Positions 26,023-34,833 of a stretch of 64,000 bases of DNA are shown here, piece by piece. A model generated the notes under the pieces. That model saw nothing but the letters and a program-made list of their open reading frames with translations. It was not told the DNA's origin and did no database searches. Made by a program: the position numbers and the translations under genes. This DNA comes from Neisseria subflava (lineage in GTDB: Bacteria > Pseudomonadota > Gammaproteobacteria > Burkholderiales > Neisseriaceae). The number at the start of each line of letters is the position of its first letter. The stretch's first letter is position 1. The stretch covers positions 372,001-436,000 of the forward strand of contig NZ_POXP01000001.1 of NCBI RefSeq assembly GCF_003044935.1, given 5' to 3'.

Positions 26023-26065
26023 TTTGAGCTACATTCTGATTTAACAATGATTGAGATTTCTAACT

Positions 26066-28525
26066 ATGCCGACAAAAGACAAATATTTCGAGGAATACAG
26101 TGCGCTGGCTACCTTGCCTTTACGCGATGTCGTGGTATATCCGCATATGGTATTGCCGCTGTTCGTCGGTCGTCCTAAATCGATTGCAGCCCTTGAGGCG
26201 GCAATGGCTAATGATGATCCGGTTTTCCTGTTGGCTCAGCTTGACCCTAATACAGAAGACCCTAAAGCTGAAGATTTGCACCAAACTGGTACTGTCGCCC
26301 AAGTTTTGCAGGTTTTGAAGCTGCCTGATGGCACCGTTAAAGTGTTGGTAGAAGGTATCCGTCGTGCGCGAGCATTGACGGTTGATGAAACAGGCGGATT
26401 GTTTTTGTCCCATGTTGAGGCGATTGATGAGAATAGCGACAAGGACAATCCTGAAATTGAGGCCTTGCGCCGTACTCTGCTGACTCAATTTGAGCAATAT
26501 GCGAAATTGAACAAAAAAATCCCTGCCGAAGTCATCAGTACCATCAGCAGTATCGATGACAACAGCCGCCTTGCCGATACTATTGCCGCGCATTTGCAGC
26601 TGAAATTGGAGCAGCGTCAATATGTACTGGAAACTGCCGGCATTGTTGACCGTTTGGAATTTCTGCTGGCTCAGTTGGAAGCCGAACTCGACATCATGCA
26701 GGTCGAGAAGCGCATTCGTGGCCGTGTGAAACGCCAAATGGAAAAATCCCAACGCGAGTATTACTTGAATGAGCAAGTAAAAGCGATTCAGAAAGAGTTG
26801 GGCGAAGAAGACGAACGCGGCGAGCTGGACGCATTGGAAGCAAAAATCAAAGAAGCAGGCATGAGCAAAGATGCTGAAGAAAAATGTCTGTCTGAATTGA
26901 AAAAACTGAAAATGATGCCGCCGATGTCTGCGGAATCTACCGTCGTGCGCAACTATATTGATACTTTGCTTGAGTTGCCGTGGAAGAAAAAATCCCGTGT
27001 CAGCAAAGATATTGCCAAGGCTGATTTGATTTTGAATGCTGACCACTATGGTTTGGAAAAAGTCAAAGAGCGCATTTTGGAATATTTGGCTGTTCAAAAA
27101 CGTATGGACAAGCTCAAAGGCCCGATTTTATGTCTGGTTGGCCCTCCGGGCGTGGGTAAAACTTCCTTGGGTGAGTCGATTGCCAAAGCCACAGGTCGCC
27201 AATATGTGCGTATGGCCTTGGGCGGCGTGAGTGACGAAAGCGAAATCCGCGGCCACCGCCGTACCTATATCGGCTCTATGCCGGGCAAAATCCTGCAAAA
27301 CATGGCGAAAGCGGGTGTGAAAAATCCATTGTTCCTGCTGGATGAAATCGACAAGATGGGTAGCGATTTCCGCGGTGATCCGGCCAGTGCATTGCTTGAA
27401 GTGCTGGATCCTGAGCAAAACAACAAGTTCGCCGACCACTATGCCGAAGTCGATTATGATTTGAGCGATGTGATGTTTATTGCCACTTCAAATAGCTTGA
27501 ATATCCCGACTCCGCTGCTTGACCGTATGGAAATTATCCGTCTGTCCGGTTATACAGAAGACGAAAAAATCAATATCGCCATGCAATACCTTGTGCCGAA
27601 ACAAATGAAGCGCAATGGTGTGAAAGAGGGCGAGTTGGTGGTTGATGAAAGTGCAGTGCGCGATATTATCCGTTACTACACCCGTGAGGCCGGTGTCCGC
27701 TCGTTGGATCGCGAAATTGCCAAAATCTGCCGTAAAGTGGTGATGCAGGTTACTTTGAATGAGGACAAGAAAAAAGCGTCCAAATCCAAAACAGTAAGCA
27801 AGGCCAAACCTAAAGCGATTAAAGTTACTGAAAAAAATCTGCATGACTATCTGGGCGTGCGCCGTTTCGACTATGGTGTGGCCGAAAGTGAAAACCGCAT
27901 CGGTCAGGTAACCGGTTTGGCTTGGACCGAAGTCGGTGGCGAGTTGTTGACTGTTGAGGCAGTAGCTTTGCCGGGCAAAGGTACGATTCAATGTACCGGC
28001 CAACTGGGCGAGGTCATGAAAGAATCGGTATCGGCCGCATGGTCGGTTGTCCGTTCTCGTGCTGAATCAGTGGGTCTGGCTCCTGATTTTTATGAGAAGA
28101 AAGACATTCACGTCCATGTACCTGAAGGTGCGACGCCGAAAGACGGTCCGAGCGCAGGTATCGCCATGACTTTGGCGATGGTTTCTGCCTTCACCAAAAT
28201 TCCGGTGCGTGCAGACGTGGCGATGACCGGCGAAATCACTTTGCGTGGCGAAGTCTTGCCGATTGGCGGTTTGAAAGAAAAACTGCTGGCTGCTTTGCGC
28301 GGCGGTATCAAGCATGTATTGATTCCAAAAGACAACGTCAAAGATTTGGAAGAAATCCCTGAAAATGTCAAAACCGGTCTGACTATTCATCCGGTCAAAT
28401 GGATTGATGAAGTGTTGGCTTTGGGTTTGGAAGCTCAGCCTGAGCAATGGGCGGCTGAATTGGCAGTTGCCGAGACCCCGCAAACTTCTAAGACGAAGTC
28501 AAGAACAAAGGCAACCAAGCATTAA
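26066..28525 (+). CDS. lon: ATP-dependent protease Lon
   Basis: Lon unfolds and degrades damaged or regulatory proteins in the cytoplasm. The 819-residue protein has the N-terminal substrate domain ([13 protein letters not shown] onwards), the AAA+ module (Walker [10 protein letters not shown] near residues 352-360, Walker [11 protein letters not shown]) and the C-terminal protease domain with the catalytic Ser in [11 protein letters not shown] and Lys about 40 residues later. ATG 26066 is preferred; a TTG five codons upstream has no ribosome site. A Lys-rich insert ([16 protein letters not shown]) joins AAA+ and protease domains, and the C-terminal tail is basic. A sigma-32-like promoter precedes it and hupB follows, as in E. 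coli. Confidence 0.97.
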   Translation: MPTKDKYFEEYSALATLPLRDVVVYPHMVLPLFVGRPKSIAALEAAMANDDPVFLLAQLDPNTEDPKAEDLHQTGTVAQVLQVLKLPDGTVKVLVEGIRRARALTVDETGGLFLSHVEAIDENSDKDNPEIEALRRTLLTQFEQYAKLNKKIPAEVISTISSIDDNSRLADTIAAHLQLKLEQRQYVLETAGIVDRLEFLLAQLEAELDIMQVEKRIRGRVKRQMEKSQREYYLNEQVKAIQKELGEEDERGELDALEAKIKEAGMSKDAEEKCLSELKKLKMMPPMSAESTVVRNYIDTLLELPWKKKSRVSKDIAKADLILNADHYGLEKVKERILEYLAVQKRMDKLKGPILCLVGPPGVGKTSLGESIAKATGRQYVRMALGGVSDESEIRGHRRTYIGSMPGKILQNMAKAGVKNPLFLLDEIDKMGSDFRGDPASALLEVLDPEQNNKFADHYAEVDYDLSDVMFIATSNSLNIPTPLLDRMEIIRLSGYTEDEKINIAMQYLVPKQMKRNGVKEGELVVDESAVRDIIRYYTREAGVRSLDREIAKICRKVVMQVTLNEDKKKASKSKTVSKAKPKAIKVTEKNLHDYLGVRRFDYGVAESENRIGQVTGLAWTEVGGELLTVEAVALPGKGTIQCTGQLGEVMKESVSAAWSVVRSRAESVGLAPDFYEKKDIHVHVPEGATPKDGPSAGIAMTLAMVSAFTKIPVRADVAMTGEITLRGEVLPIGGLKEKLLAALRGGIKHVLIPKDNVKDLEEIPENVKTGLTIHPVKWIDEVLALGLEAQPEQWAAELAVAETPQTSKTKSRTKATKH

Positions 28526-28601
28526 GTTGGTCGTCTGATGTTGCAAAAAATGTGGTTTTGCCCTGAATGCCACAAAAATAGGGCAATTCCACATCTTTTA
28601 C

Positions 28602-28631
28602 TTGACATGATAATTTCAGAATTGCTATAAA
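28602..28631 (+). promoter_or_regulatory. Sigma-70 promoter of hupB
   Basis: TTGACA (28602-28607) and TATAAA (28626-28631), 18 bases apart, lie about 80 bases before the GTG start. The perfect -35 box fits a highly expressed nucleoid protein. Confidence 0.75.
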
Positions 28632-28710
28632 GTGCGTATGTGCTTTAAAAGTGCTTAAGCCCCGAGTATTCGGGCATTTCATCATTTTTTACGATAGGAA
28701 GGGACTAATT

Positions 28711-28980
28711 GTGAACAAGTCTGAATTGATCGAAGCAATTGCTCAAGAAGCCGGCATTTCCAAATCTGCTGCGCAAAAAGCTTTGGATGCTACTACTAAT
28801 GCCGTAACCAACGCATTGAAAAACGGCGACACTGTTACTCTGGTCGGTTTCGGTACTTTCTACGTCGGCGAACGCGCCGAACGTCAAGGCCGCAACCCAA
28901 AAACTGGCGAGCCTTTGACTATTGCTGCTGCTAAAACTCCTAAATTCCGTGCCGGTAAAGCATTGAAAGACGCTCTGTAA
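28711..28980 (+). CDS. hupB: DNA-binding protein HU-beta
   Basis: HU is a small basic dimer that bends DNA and shapes the nucleoid. The 89-residue protein matches the family end to end: [15 protein letters not shown] at the start, [22 protein letters not shown] with the Pro of the DNA-intercalating beta arm, and [17 protein letters not shown] at the end. The start is GTG, supported by GGAAGGG 8-14 bases upstream. It has its own strong promoter and terminator downstream of lon. Confidence 0.96.
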   Translation: MNKSELIEAIAQEAGISKSAAQKALDATTNAVTNALKNGDTVTLVGFGTFYVGERAERQGRNPKTGEPLTIAAAKTPKFRAGKALKDAL

Positions 28981-29006
28981 TTTATAGTCTTTCCCTGAAT
29001 GGGAAT

Positions 29007-29037
29007 AAAAAACCGATTTGATTCGGTTTTTTATTTT
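29007..29037 (+). terminator. Intrinsic terminator after hupB
   Basis: AAAAAACCGA and TCGGTTTTTT (29007-29032) form a stem with A- and T-rich ends. It is followed by a DUS pair (29042-29071, one copy with a G-to-A change) and by a second hairpin at about 29084-29128. Confidence 0.85.
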
Positions 29038-29083
29038 GAAGGCCGTCTGAAACCTTTCAGATGGCCTTTAGTTTGTTGAGTGC

Positions 29084-29128
29084 ATAAAAAGGCTGAAATC
29101 CTAATGATAAAAGGATTTTAGCCTTTTT
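29084..29128. repeat. Long imperfect hairpin between hupB and feoA
   Basis: AAAAAGGCTGAAATCCT pairs with AGGATTTTAGCCTTTTT with one mismatch. The T-rich 3' arm makes a further terminator or processed RNA end. Between it and feoA (29129-29331) I see only AT-rich DNA without a clear Fur box. Confidence 0.7.
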
Positions 29129-29331
29129 AGTTTATCTTGTTACATTTGATTTTTATATTGATATACCTTATCATTAAGGGAAACAATAACAGTATTCAAA
29201 ACAAACCGCACTTATCGAAAGAAGGGGCAAATAGCCATTCGTAAACAATCTTTCAAATGTGCTACACATTCATCATACTTCTCACGTTTTTTCAATAATC
29301 TATTTTTAAAACAAAAAGAAAAGAGAGACTT

Positions 29332-29601
29332 ATGTCTGCTGTTCCTTTGTCGCGCCTGAAAAAAGGCGCAGTCGTACATATTGATTCCATTGCTCCCAAT
29401 CCTGTTTTTGGTGATTTGGATACCTTGGTAACCCGTCGTCTTGCAGATTTGGGTTTTTCCAGCGGAATGCCGTTGCAAGTGATTGCAGTGGGTGGTTTTG
29501 GGAGAGGCCCGTTTGCGGTACGTTTGGGTAACCAATCTCAATTTTCCCTGCGTTCGGAAGAGGCCGGGAAGATTATGTGTCGTATCGTTGAGGCCGTTTA
29601 A
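29332..29601 (+). CDS. feoA: Ferrous iron transport protein A
   Basis: FeoA is a small cytoplasmic SH3-like protein needed for Fe2+ import by FeoB. The 89-residue protein shows LSRLKKGAVVHIDSI, then RRLADLGFSSGMPLQVIAVG and the closing ALR-type MCRIVEA segment. GAGAG lies about 6 bases before the ATG. feoB follows 24 bases later, with a DUS in between. Confidence 0.93.
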   Translation: MSAVPLSRLKKGAVVHIDSIAPNPVFGDLDTLVTRRLADLGFSSGMPLQVIAVGGFGRGPFAVRLGNQSQFSLRSEEAGKIMCRIVEAV

Positions 29602-29625
29602 GGCCGTCTGAAAGAATAAGGAAAA

Positions 29626-31497
29626 ATGATGGAACTAAGCTATTTTGCCTTGATTGGCGCGCCAAACTGCGGCAAAACCGTTTTGTTCAACGGTTTGACC
29701 GGCTCACATGCCAAGGTTGCCAATTATCCGGGCGTAACTGTCGATAAGCGCGAGGGCGCCTTCCTCGACGACGAGGCCGTCCGCATTATCGACCTGCCGG
29801 GCACATACAGCCTACGCACGACCAGCCCCGACGAAGCGGTGGCGAAAGATGTAATGGTAGGCAAGATGGGCATTCCGCCCGATGCCATTATTGCCGTTGC
29901 CGACGCGACCAACCTGCGTATGACCCTGCGCATGATTTTGGAACTGAAAACGCTGGGACTGCCTATGGTGGTGTCGCTGAATTTGAGCGACGTGGCCCGC
30001 AAAAGGGGCTTGAATATCGACGCGGCCAAACTGAGCGAGTTGTTGGATGCACCTGTTTTGGAAACAGTTGCAGTGAGCGCGTCGGGTGTACAGGCTGTAC
30101 GCGAAGCCGTGGCGAAGCTGCCGCGCAAACGCTCTTTCCCCGCAAACCCCGCCTCTGCCGAACGCACGCTCGATGCGCTGGATAGCGACAAACTTTATCA
30201 AGAAGTCGAATCGATTTTGGCACAAGTGGTACGCACCCAGATGACGCTGCCCGCATGGCACAAAAAACTCGACGACATCGTGCTGCACCCCGTCTGGGGC
30301 ATGATTATGCTGCTGGTCATCCTGTTTATGGTGTTCCAAGCGGTTTACACATGGGCGGCGCCGATTATGGACGCCATCGAAGGTGGCTTTACCGCGCTGG
30401 GCGAATGGATAGGCGCCAACATGGAGCCGGGCATCCTCAACGATTTGCTGGTCAACGGCGTCATTGCCGGTTTGGGCAGCGTGTTGGTGTTCCTGCCTCA
30501 GATTACGATTTTGTTTGCCTTTATCCTGCTATTGGAAGACTCAGGCTATCTGCCGCGTGCAGCCTTCCTGCTGGATAACATCATGGCAAAAAGCGGTTTG
30601 TCCGGCCGTTCGTTTATTCCCCTTTTGTCCAGCTTTGCCTGTGCCGTTCCTGCCGTGATGTCGGCGCGTACCATTAACGACCCGCGCGAACGCCTTGTTA
30701 CCATCGCGGTTGCGCCGTTGCTGACTTGTTCCGCACGTTTGCCGGTGTATGCGCTGATTATCGCCGCTGTTATTCCTGACCGTACAGTGGGTGGGATTTT
30801 CAACCTGCAAGGCCTGACATTGTTTATTCTTTATATCGTAGGCATTCTGTCGGCCGCATTGGCAGCGTATATCATGAAACGCTTGGCGCGGATGAAAGGC
30901 AATGTGCAACAATTCCCACTTTTGATGGAATTGCCGACTTTCCGTACGCCTAACTTCAAACACATCATGACCAGCTTGTGGGATAGGGTAAAAGCCTTCC
31001 TGAAACGCGCGGGTACCATCATTTTTGCGTTGGCCGTGGTTCTGTGGGGCTTGGTAAGCTGGCCGCAACCGCCTGAAGGCGCAACCGGTGCCGCCATCGA
31101 TTACAGCTTGGCAGGTACGCTTGGTCATGCTATTCAGCCGTTTTTTGCACCTTTAGGCTTTACTTGGGAAATGTGTATCGCCATGATTCCGGGTATTGCC
31201 GCGCGCGAAGTGGTCGTTGCCGCTTTGGGTACTGTTTACGCCGTCAGCGCATCGTCTGAAGATGCAGTACAAAACGCACTGATTCCTATCATACACAACA
31301 ACTGGGGCTTGCCGACTGCCTTTGCCTTCTTGGCTTGGTATGTGTATGCTCCGATGTGTGCCGCGACTTTGGCCGTGATTAAACGCGAAACCAAATCCAC
31401 GAAAAATATGCTTATGATTACAGGCTATTTGTTCCTGATGGCTTATTTTGCCGCATTCGTGGTTTACCAAATTTCTTCAAGGATACTATCATCATGA
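29626..31497 (+). CDS. feoB: Ferrous iron transporter FeoB
   Basis: FeoB is the GTP-binding inner-membrane permease for Fe2+. The N-terminal G domain has G1 GAPNCGKT (about residues 11-18), the G2 Thr region PGVTVDKREG and G3 DLPGTYSL, followed by a helical linker. The membrane part has about eight helices with gate motifs PRAAFLLDNIM, SSFACAVPAVMSAR and PVYALIIAAV. At 623 residues it is shorter than the ~750-770 of E. coli FeoB, lacking much of the C-terminal region. The stop overlaps the start of the next small gene. ATG 29629 is an equally possible start. Confidence 0.96.
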   Translation: MMELSYFALIGAPNCGKTVLFNGLTGSHAKVANYPGVTVDKREGAFLDDEAVRIIDLPGTYSLRTTSPDEAVAKDVMVGKMGIPPDAIIAVADATNLRMTLRMILELKTLGLPMVVSLNLSDVARKRGLNIDAAKLSELLDAPVLETVAVSASGVQAVREAVAKLPRKRSFPANPASAERTLDALDSDKLYQEVESILAQVVRTQMTLPAWHKKLDDIVLHPVWGMIMLLVILFMVFQAVYTWAAPIMDAIEGGFTALGEWIGANMEPGILNDLLVNGVIAGLGSVLVFLPQITILFAFILLLEDSGYLPRAAFLLDNIMAKSGLSGRSFIPLLSSFACAVPAVMSARTINDPRERLVTIAVAPLLTCSARLPVYALIIAAVIPDRTVGGIFNLQGLTLFILYIVGILSAALAAYIMKRLARMKGNVQQFPLLMELPTFRTPNFKHIMTSLWDRVKAFLKRAGTIIFALAVVLWGLVSWPQPPEGATGAAIDYSLAGTLGHAIQPFFAPLGFTWEMCIAMIPGIAAREVVVAALGTVYAVSASSEDAVQNALIPIIHNNWGLPTAFAFLAWYVYAPMCAATLAVIKRETKSTKNMLMITGYLFLMAYFAAFVVYQISSRILSS

Positions 31498-31622
31498 CTC
31501 AATATATTATCGTCGGCTTGATTATGCTCGCCTGCGTATTCTTCCTCTTGCGAAAATTCGTGTTCAAACCGAAAAAACGCGACTGCAGCAGCGGCTGCGG
31601 CAAATGCGGCGGTTGCGGTTAA
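31494..31622 (+). CDS. FeoB-associated Cys-rich membrane protein (42 residues)
   Basis: This short gene overlaps feoB by 4 bases (ATGA). It encodes one membrane helix (IIVGLIMLACVFFLL, residues 5-19), a basic stretch (KPKKR) and a Cys/Gly tail with CSSGCGKCGGCG, four Cys in 12 residues. That matches the plan of the small FeoB-associated Cys-rich proteins, which may stand in for FeoC in many genera. The positive-inside rule puts the Cys tail in the cytoplasm, where it could bind iron or an Fe-S cluster. A DUS-pair terminator follows. Confidence 0.85.
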   Translation: MTQYIIVGLIMLACVFFLLRKFVFKPKKRDCSSGCGKCGGCG

Positions 31623-31645
31623 ATAAAGAGGGTTAGGTAAAAGTA

Positions 31646-31680
31646 AAAGGCCGTCTGAAATGGTTTCAGACGGCCTTTTT
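31646..31680 (+). terminator. Inverted DUS-pair terminator of the feo operon
   Basis: GCCGTCTGAA (31650-31659) and TTCAGACGGC (31665-31674) form a tight hairpin with flanking A and T runs, 23 bases after the Cys-rich gene. Confidence 0.85.
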
Positions 31681-31730
31681 TATTGCTCTATGGCTTTTCA
31701 GATGCAAAACTAGGTATTTAGAGCTTAGCA

Positions 31731-32393
31731 CTAGGATTTATTGAATGGGAAGCCTGAAATGTCCAGTGATGGTGTAGCGGTAGAGGATATATCATCTTCA
31801 CGGGTTCCTGAACCGATATTATGGATAATCAGAGGCCTATCGCCGATTTTTCGATCGGAGACGATGCCGATATGGGGACGGTTGCCTTTCAGTTCCCAAG
31901 TTACAATATCGCCAGCTTGATAGTTTGTATCTTGAACTGCCCAGCCTTGACGCGTGAAATAAGTTATTAGGTTAGGGACGCGGCGGTGATCGATATTAGT
32001 GTCCGGCTGTTTTAATCCCCAGCGTTTCGGATAAACGGAAAAATTCCGACTCATATCTTGATGAACAAGCTCTTGCAAATCTATATTTTGGTCACGTAAG
32101 GCTCGGATAATGACGTCTGTGCAAACGCCTTTTGATATCGGCACATCGCCCATCGGATAAGTGAGCTTCGTGTAAGCTGGGTCGTAACGAAGGGTTTTGC
32201 CAATTTGGTTTCGCGCAAATTGTACGATTTGCGGTGATGGTCCTTCGGGTTCGGTAATCTTCTGTTGTAGGAAATTGGTATTAATACTTGAGATAGAGTT
32301 GTGATGACGGGCAAAAAATACCGCTGTTGTAATCAGAAGGATAGAAAGCGCAATACTGAGAACTATGGGCTTAAAGAGAGTTTTGTGTTTCAT
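31731..32393 (-). CDS. DUF1287 protein, membrane-anchored NlpC/P60-like
   Basis: The 220-residue protein has an N-terminal membrane anchor or uncleaved signal (residues 9-27, FKPIVLSIALSILLITTAV) and a periplasmic DUF1287 domain. A candidate catalytic Cys is in SKGVCTDVIIRAL (about residue 91). Later motifs GDIVTWEL and RPHIGIVSDR carry the candidate His. DUF1287 belongs to the papain-like NlpC/P60 clan, so a peptidoglycan amidase or peptidase role is likely but unproven. It is monocistronic. Its 5' side is a 220-base gap with no gene. Confidence 0.85.
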   Translation of the reverse strand: MKHKTLFKPIVLSIALSILLITTAVFFARHHNSISSINTNFLQQKITEPEGPSPQIVQFARNQIGKTLRYDPAYTKLTYPMGDVPISKGVCTDVIIRALRDQNIDLQELVHQDMSRNFSVYPKRWGLKQPDTNIDHRRVPNLITYFTRQGWAVQDTNYQAGDIVTWELKGNRPHIGIVSDRKIGDRPLIIHNIGSGTREDDISSTATPSLDISGFPFNKS

Positions 32394-32571
32394 GATATAT
32401 GCACAGATTAGATGTTGTCTGCATTATTATCAGATTTTGGGGAGGCTTGGCAATGCATAATGGAAAAATGGTCTTGAGCAGGTATGTATAGGCTAATAAT
32501 GGATGGGTGCTATTTGGGTATTACTAAAACATTTTTCGTAAATATAAATTTTAAATTGGCACATGATAAAA

Positions 32572-32599
32572 GGCCGTCTGAAAACTTTTCAGACGGCCT
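32572..32599 (-). terminator. Inverted DUS-pair terminator of mpl
   Basis: GCCGTCTGAA (32573-32582) and TTCAGACGGC (32588-32597), 18 bases past the mpl stop on the minus strand. Confidence 0.8.
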
Positions 32600-32616
32600 T
32601 GGTTATTGGAGAAGGC

Positions 32617-33993
32617 TTATTTCAACGCTTCCAACAGCTTTCCGTGTATTCCGCCGAAACCGCCGTTGCTCATGACCAAAATATGGTCGCCTGCTTCGGC
32701 ATTTTTCACGATTTCGGCAACAAAGGCATCGAAGTCTTTGCCGACGTGCAGCTTGCTGCCTAAAGGCGCGAGGGCTTCGGCAACGTTCCAGTCCACGCCA
32801 CCGGCGTAGCAGAACACTTGGTCGGCATCGTTTAAGCTTTCGGGCAGGGCGGCTTTCATGGTGCCGAGCTTCATGGTGTTGGAACGAGGCTCGAGGACGG
32901 CGAGGATGCGTGCGTTACCGACACGTTGGCGCAGGCCTTCGATGGTGGTTTCGATGGCGGTCGGATGGTGGGCGAAGTCGTCGTAAACAGTAATGCCGTT
33001 TACCGTGCCTTTGATTTCCATACGGCGTTTGACGTTTTTAAATGCACTCAAAGCTTCGCAGGCCGTCTGAATATCGACTCCGGCATGACGTGCGGCAGCG
33101 ATGACGGCGAGGGCGTTCATGCGGTTGTGTTCGCCCATCAGTTCCCAAGCGACGTGTCCGACCGTTTCGCCGTGATGGCGTACGTCAAACGAGCCGTCGG
33201 CATGGACGGTACCAACCTGCCAGCCTTGTTCGGTACCGAATTTTTCTACGGGCGTCCAGCAGCCTTTGTCCAAAGTATCTTGCAGGCTTTGCTGCTGGCC
33301 GTTGCAGACGATGAGGCCTTCAGACGGCACGGTGCGCACGAGGTGGTGGAACTGGGTCTGTATCGCGCCTAAGTCGGCAAAAATGTCAGCGTGGTCGAAT
33401 TCCAGATTGTTCAAAATGGCGGTACGTGGACGGTAGTGTACGAATTTGGAGCGTTTGTCAAAAAAGGCGGTATCGTATTCGTCGGCTTCGATAACGAAGA
33501 ATGGGGATTTTGAGTTAGGGTCTTGGCGCGGGGGTTGTGGCAGACGGGCGGAAACGCTGAAGTTTTCCGGTACGCCACCAATCAGGAAGCCCGGAGCGAG
33601 ACCGGCATATTCCAAGACCCAGGCGAGCATGGAGGCGGTAGTCGTTTTGCCGTGTGTGCCGGCTACACCGAGTACCCAATGATGGTGTAATACGTTTTCA
33701 GCAAGCCATTGCGGGCCGGAAATGTAAGGCAGGCCTTTATTCAAAATGGCTTCAATCACATCCATGCCGCGTTTGGCAACATTACCGATAACGTAAATAT
33801 CGGCTTTAAATTCGTCCAATTGAGCGGCATCAAAACCTTCATGTACGTCTATGCCCAAGGCTTCAAGCTGGGTGCTCATCGGCGGATACATCTTTGCGTC
33901 GCAACCGCTGACTTTAAAACCTGCTTCTTTGGCAATAGCCGCTACGCCGCCCATAAATGTGCCGCCGATACCGATAATGTGGATGTGTTTCAT
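32617..33993 (-). CDS. mpl: UDP-N-acetylmuramate:L-Ala-gamma-D-Glu-meso-DAP ligase Mpl
   Basis: Mpl reuses the tripeptide from wall turnover by ligating it to UDP-MurNAc. The 458-residue protein has the Mur-ligase layout: N-terminal Rossmann domain (HIIGIGGTFMGGVA), the ATP-binding GTHGKTTTASML near residues 112-123, and the central EADEYDTAFFDKRSKF segment diagnostic of Mpl rather than MurC. The C-terminal domain has VYDDFAHHPTAIE and LEPRSNTMKLG. Mur cluster genes are not nearby, as usual for this recycling enzyme. Confidence 0.96.
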   Translation of the reverse strand: MKHIHIIGIGGTFMGGVAAIAKEAGFKVSGCDAKMYPPMSTQLEALGIDVHEGFDAAQLDEFKADIYVIGNVAKRGMDVIEAILNKGLPYISGPQWLAENVLHHHWVLGVAGTHGKTTTASMLAWVLEYAGLAPGFLIGGVPENFSVSARLPQPPRQDPNSKSPFFVIEADEYDTAFFDKRSKFVHYRPRTAILNNLEFDHADIFADLGAIQTQFHHLVRTVPSEGLIVCNGQQQSLQDTLDKGCWTPVEKFGTEQGWQVGTVHADGSFDVRHHGETVGHVAWELMGEHNRMNALAVIAAARHAGVDIQTACEALSAFKNVKRRMEIKGTVNGITVYDDFAHHPTAIETTIEGLRQRVGNARILAVLEPRSNTMKLGTMKAALPESLNDADQVFCYAGGVDWNVAEALAPLGSKLHVGKDFDAFVAEIVKNAEAGDHILVMSNGGFGGIHGKLLEALK

Positions 33994-33999
33994 GATAAG

Positions 34000-34405
34000 A
34001 CTGTCTTTGGATAAATTAATTTTAAAGCCGTCATTATAACGGAGTTTGGATAAAGAAAGGGGTCGTCTGAAAAGTTAGACAACAATAAGAATAGGAAACA
34101 AATACGAGGAATTTGATTTTAAAAGGAGGGCATTGAGGTTTTGCAAGTATGGGATTGGGGTTAGCCCTGCTTTGGAAAGAGTTATTTGATACGGTAAAGT
34201 TGTTCACGAAGGTCAGGTGAAGCATTGCCTTGAATTCCTCCATACTTGATGGCGTGAGGTTTTCGGTAACTGGTTTATTTGGATAGACTTTAGAAAATGG
34301 ATGGTTGTTGTTATTAAAATAATGCCGTCTGAGAAATAAGTCTTGATTAAAACAAGTCATGACTTTTTTCAGACGGCATTTATATCCTGTGTTTTACGAT
34401 TTCTA
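34000..34405. other. Gene-free gap between mpl and glnB
   Basis: This interval holds an open frame of 108 codons (34034-34360, minus) that I do not accept as a gene: no ribosome site, odd composition. It contains a variant DUS, GTCGTCTGAA (34062-34071), and a spaced AT-type DUS hairpin (about 34322-34376), with ATGCCGTCTGA and its partner around a 30-base centre with internal pairing. The hairpin probably ends the glnB transcript. Confidence 0.55.
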
Positions 34406-34796
<391 letters not shown>

Positions 34797-34833
34797 GTTC
34801 CATCAAGTTCGTTCAAATTTTATTTGAGTGAAC

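Noticed and set aside
26120-27097. 325-codon open frame antisense to lon
   Set aside because: Phe/Gln-rich product opposite a highly conserved domain; shadow.
31646-32599. Recurrent 10-mers in pairs as a CRISPR-like array
   Set aside because: The repeats are DUS copies in inverted pairs at gene ends, not direct repeats with uniform spacers.
34034-34360. 108-codon frame between mpl and glnB
   Set aside because: No ribosome site, crosses a DUS hairpin, low-complexity product. Treated as non-coding, though a decayed gene cannot be excluded.
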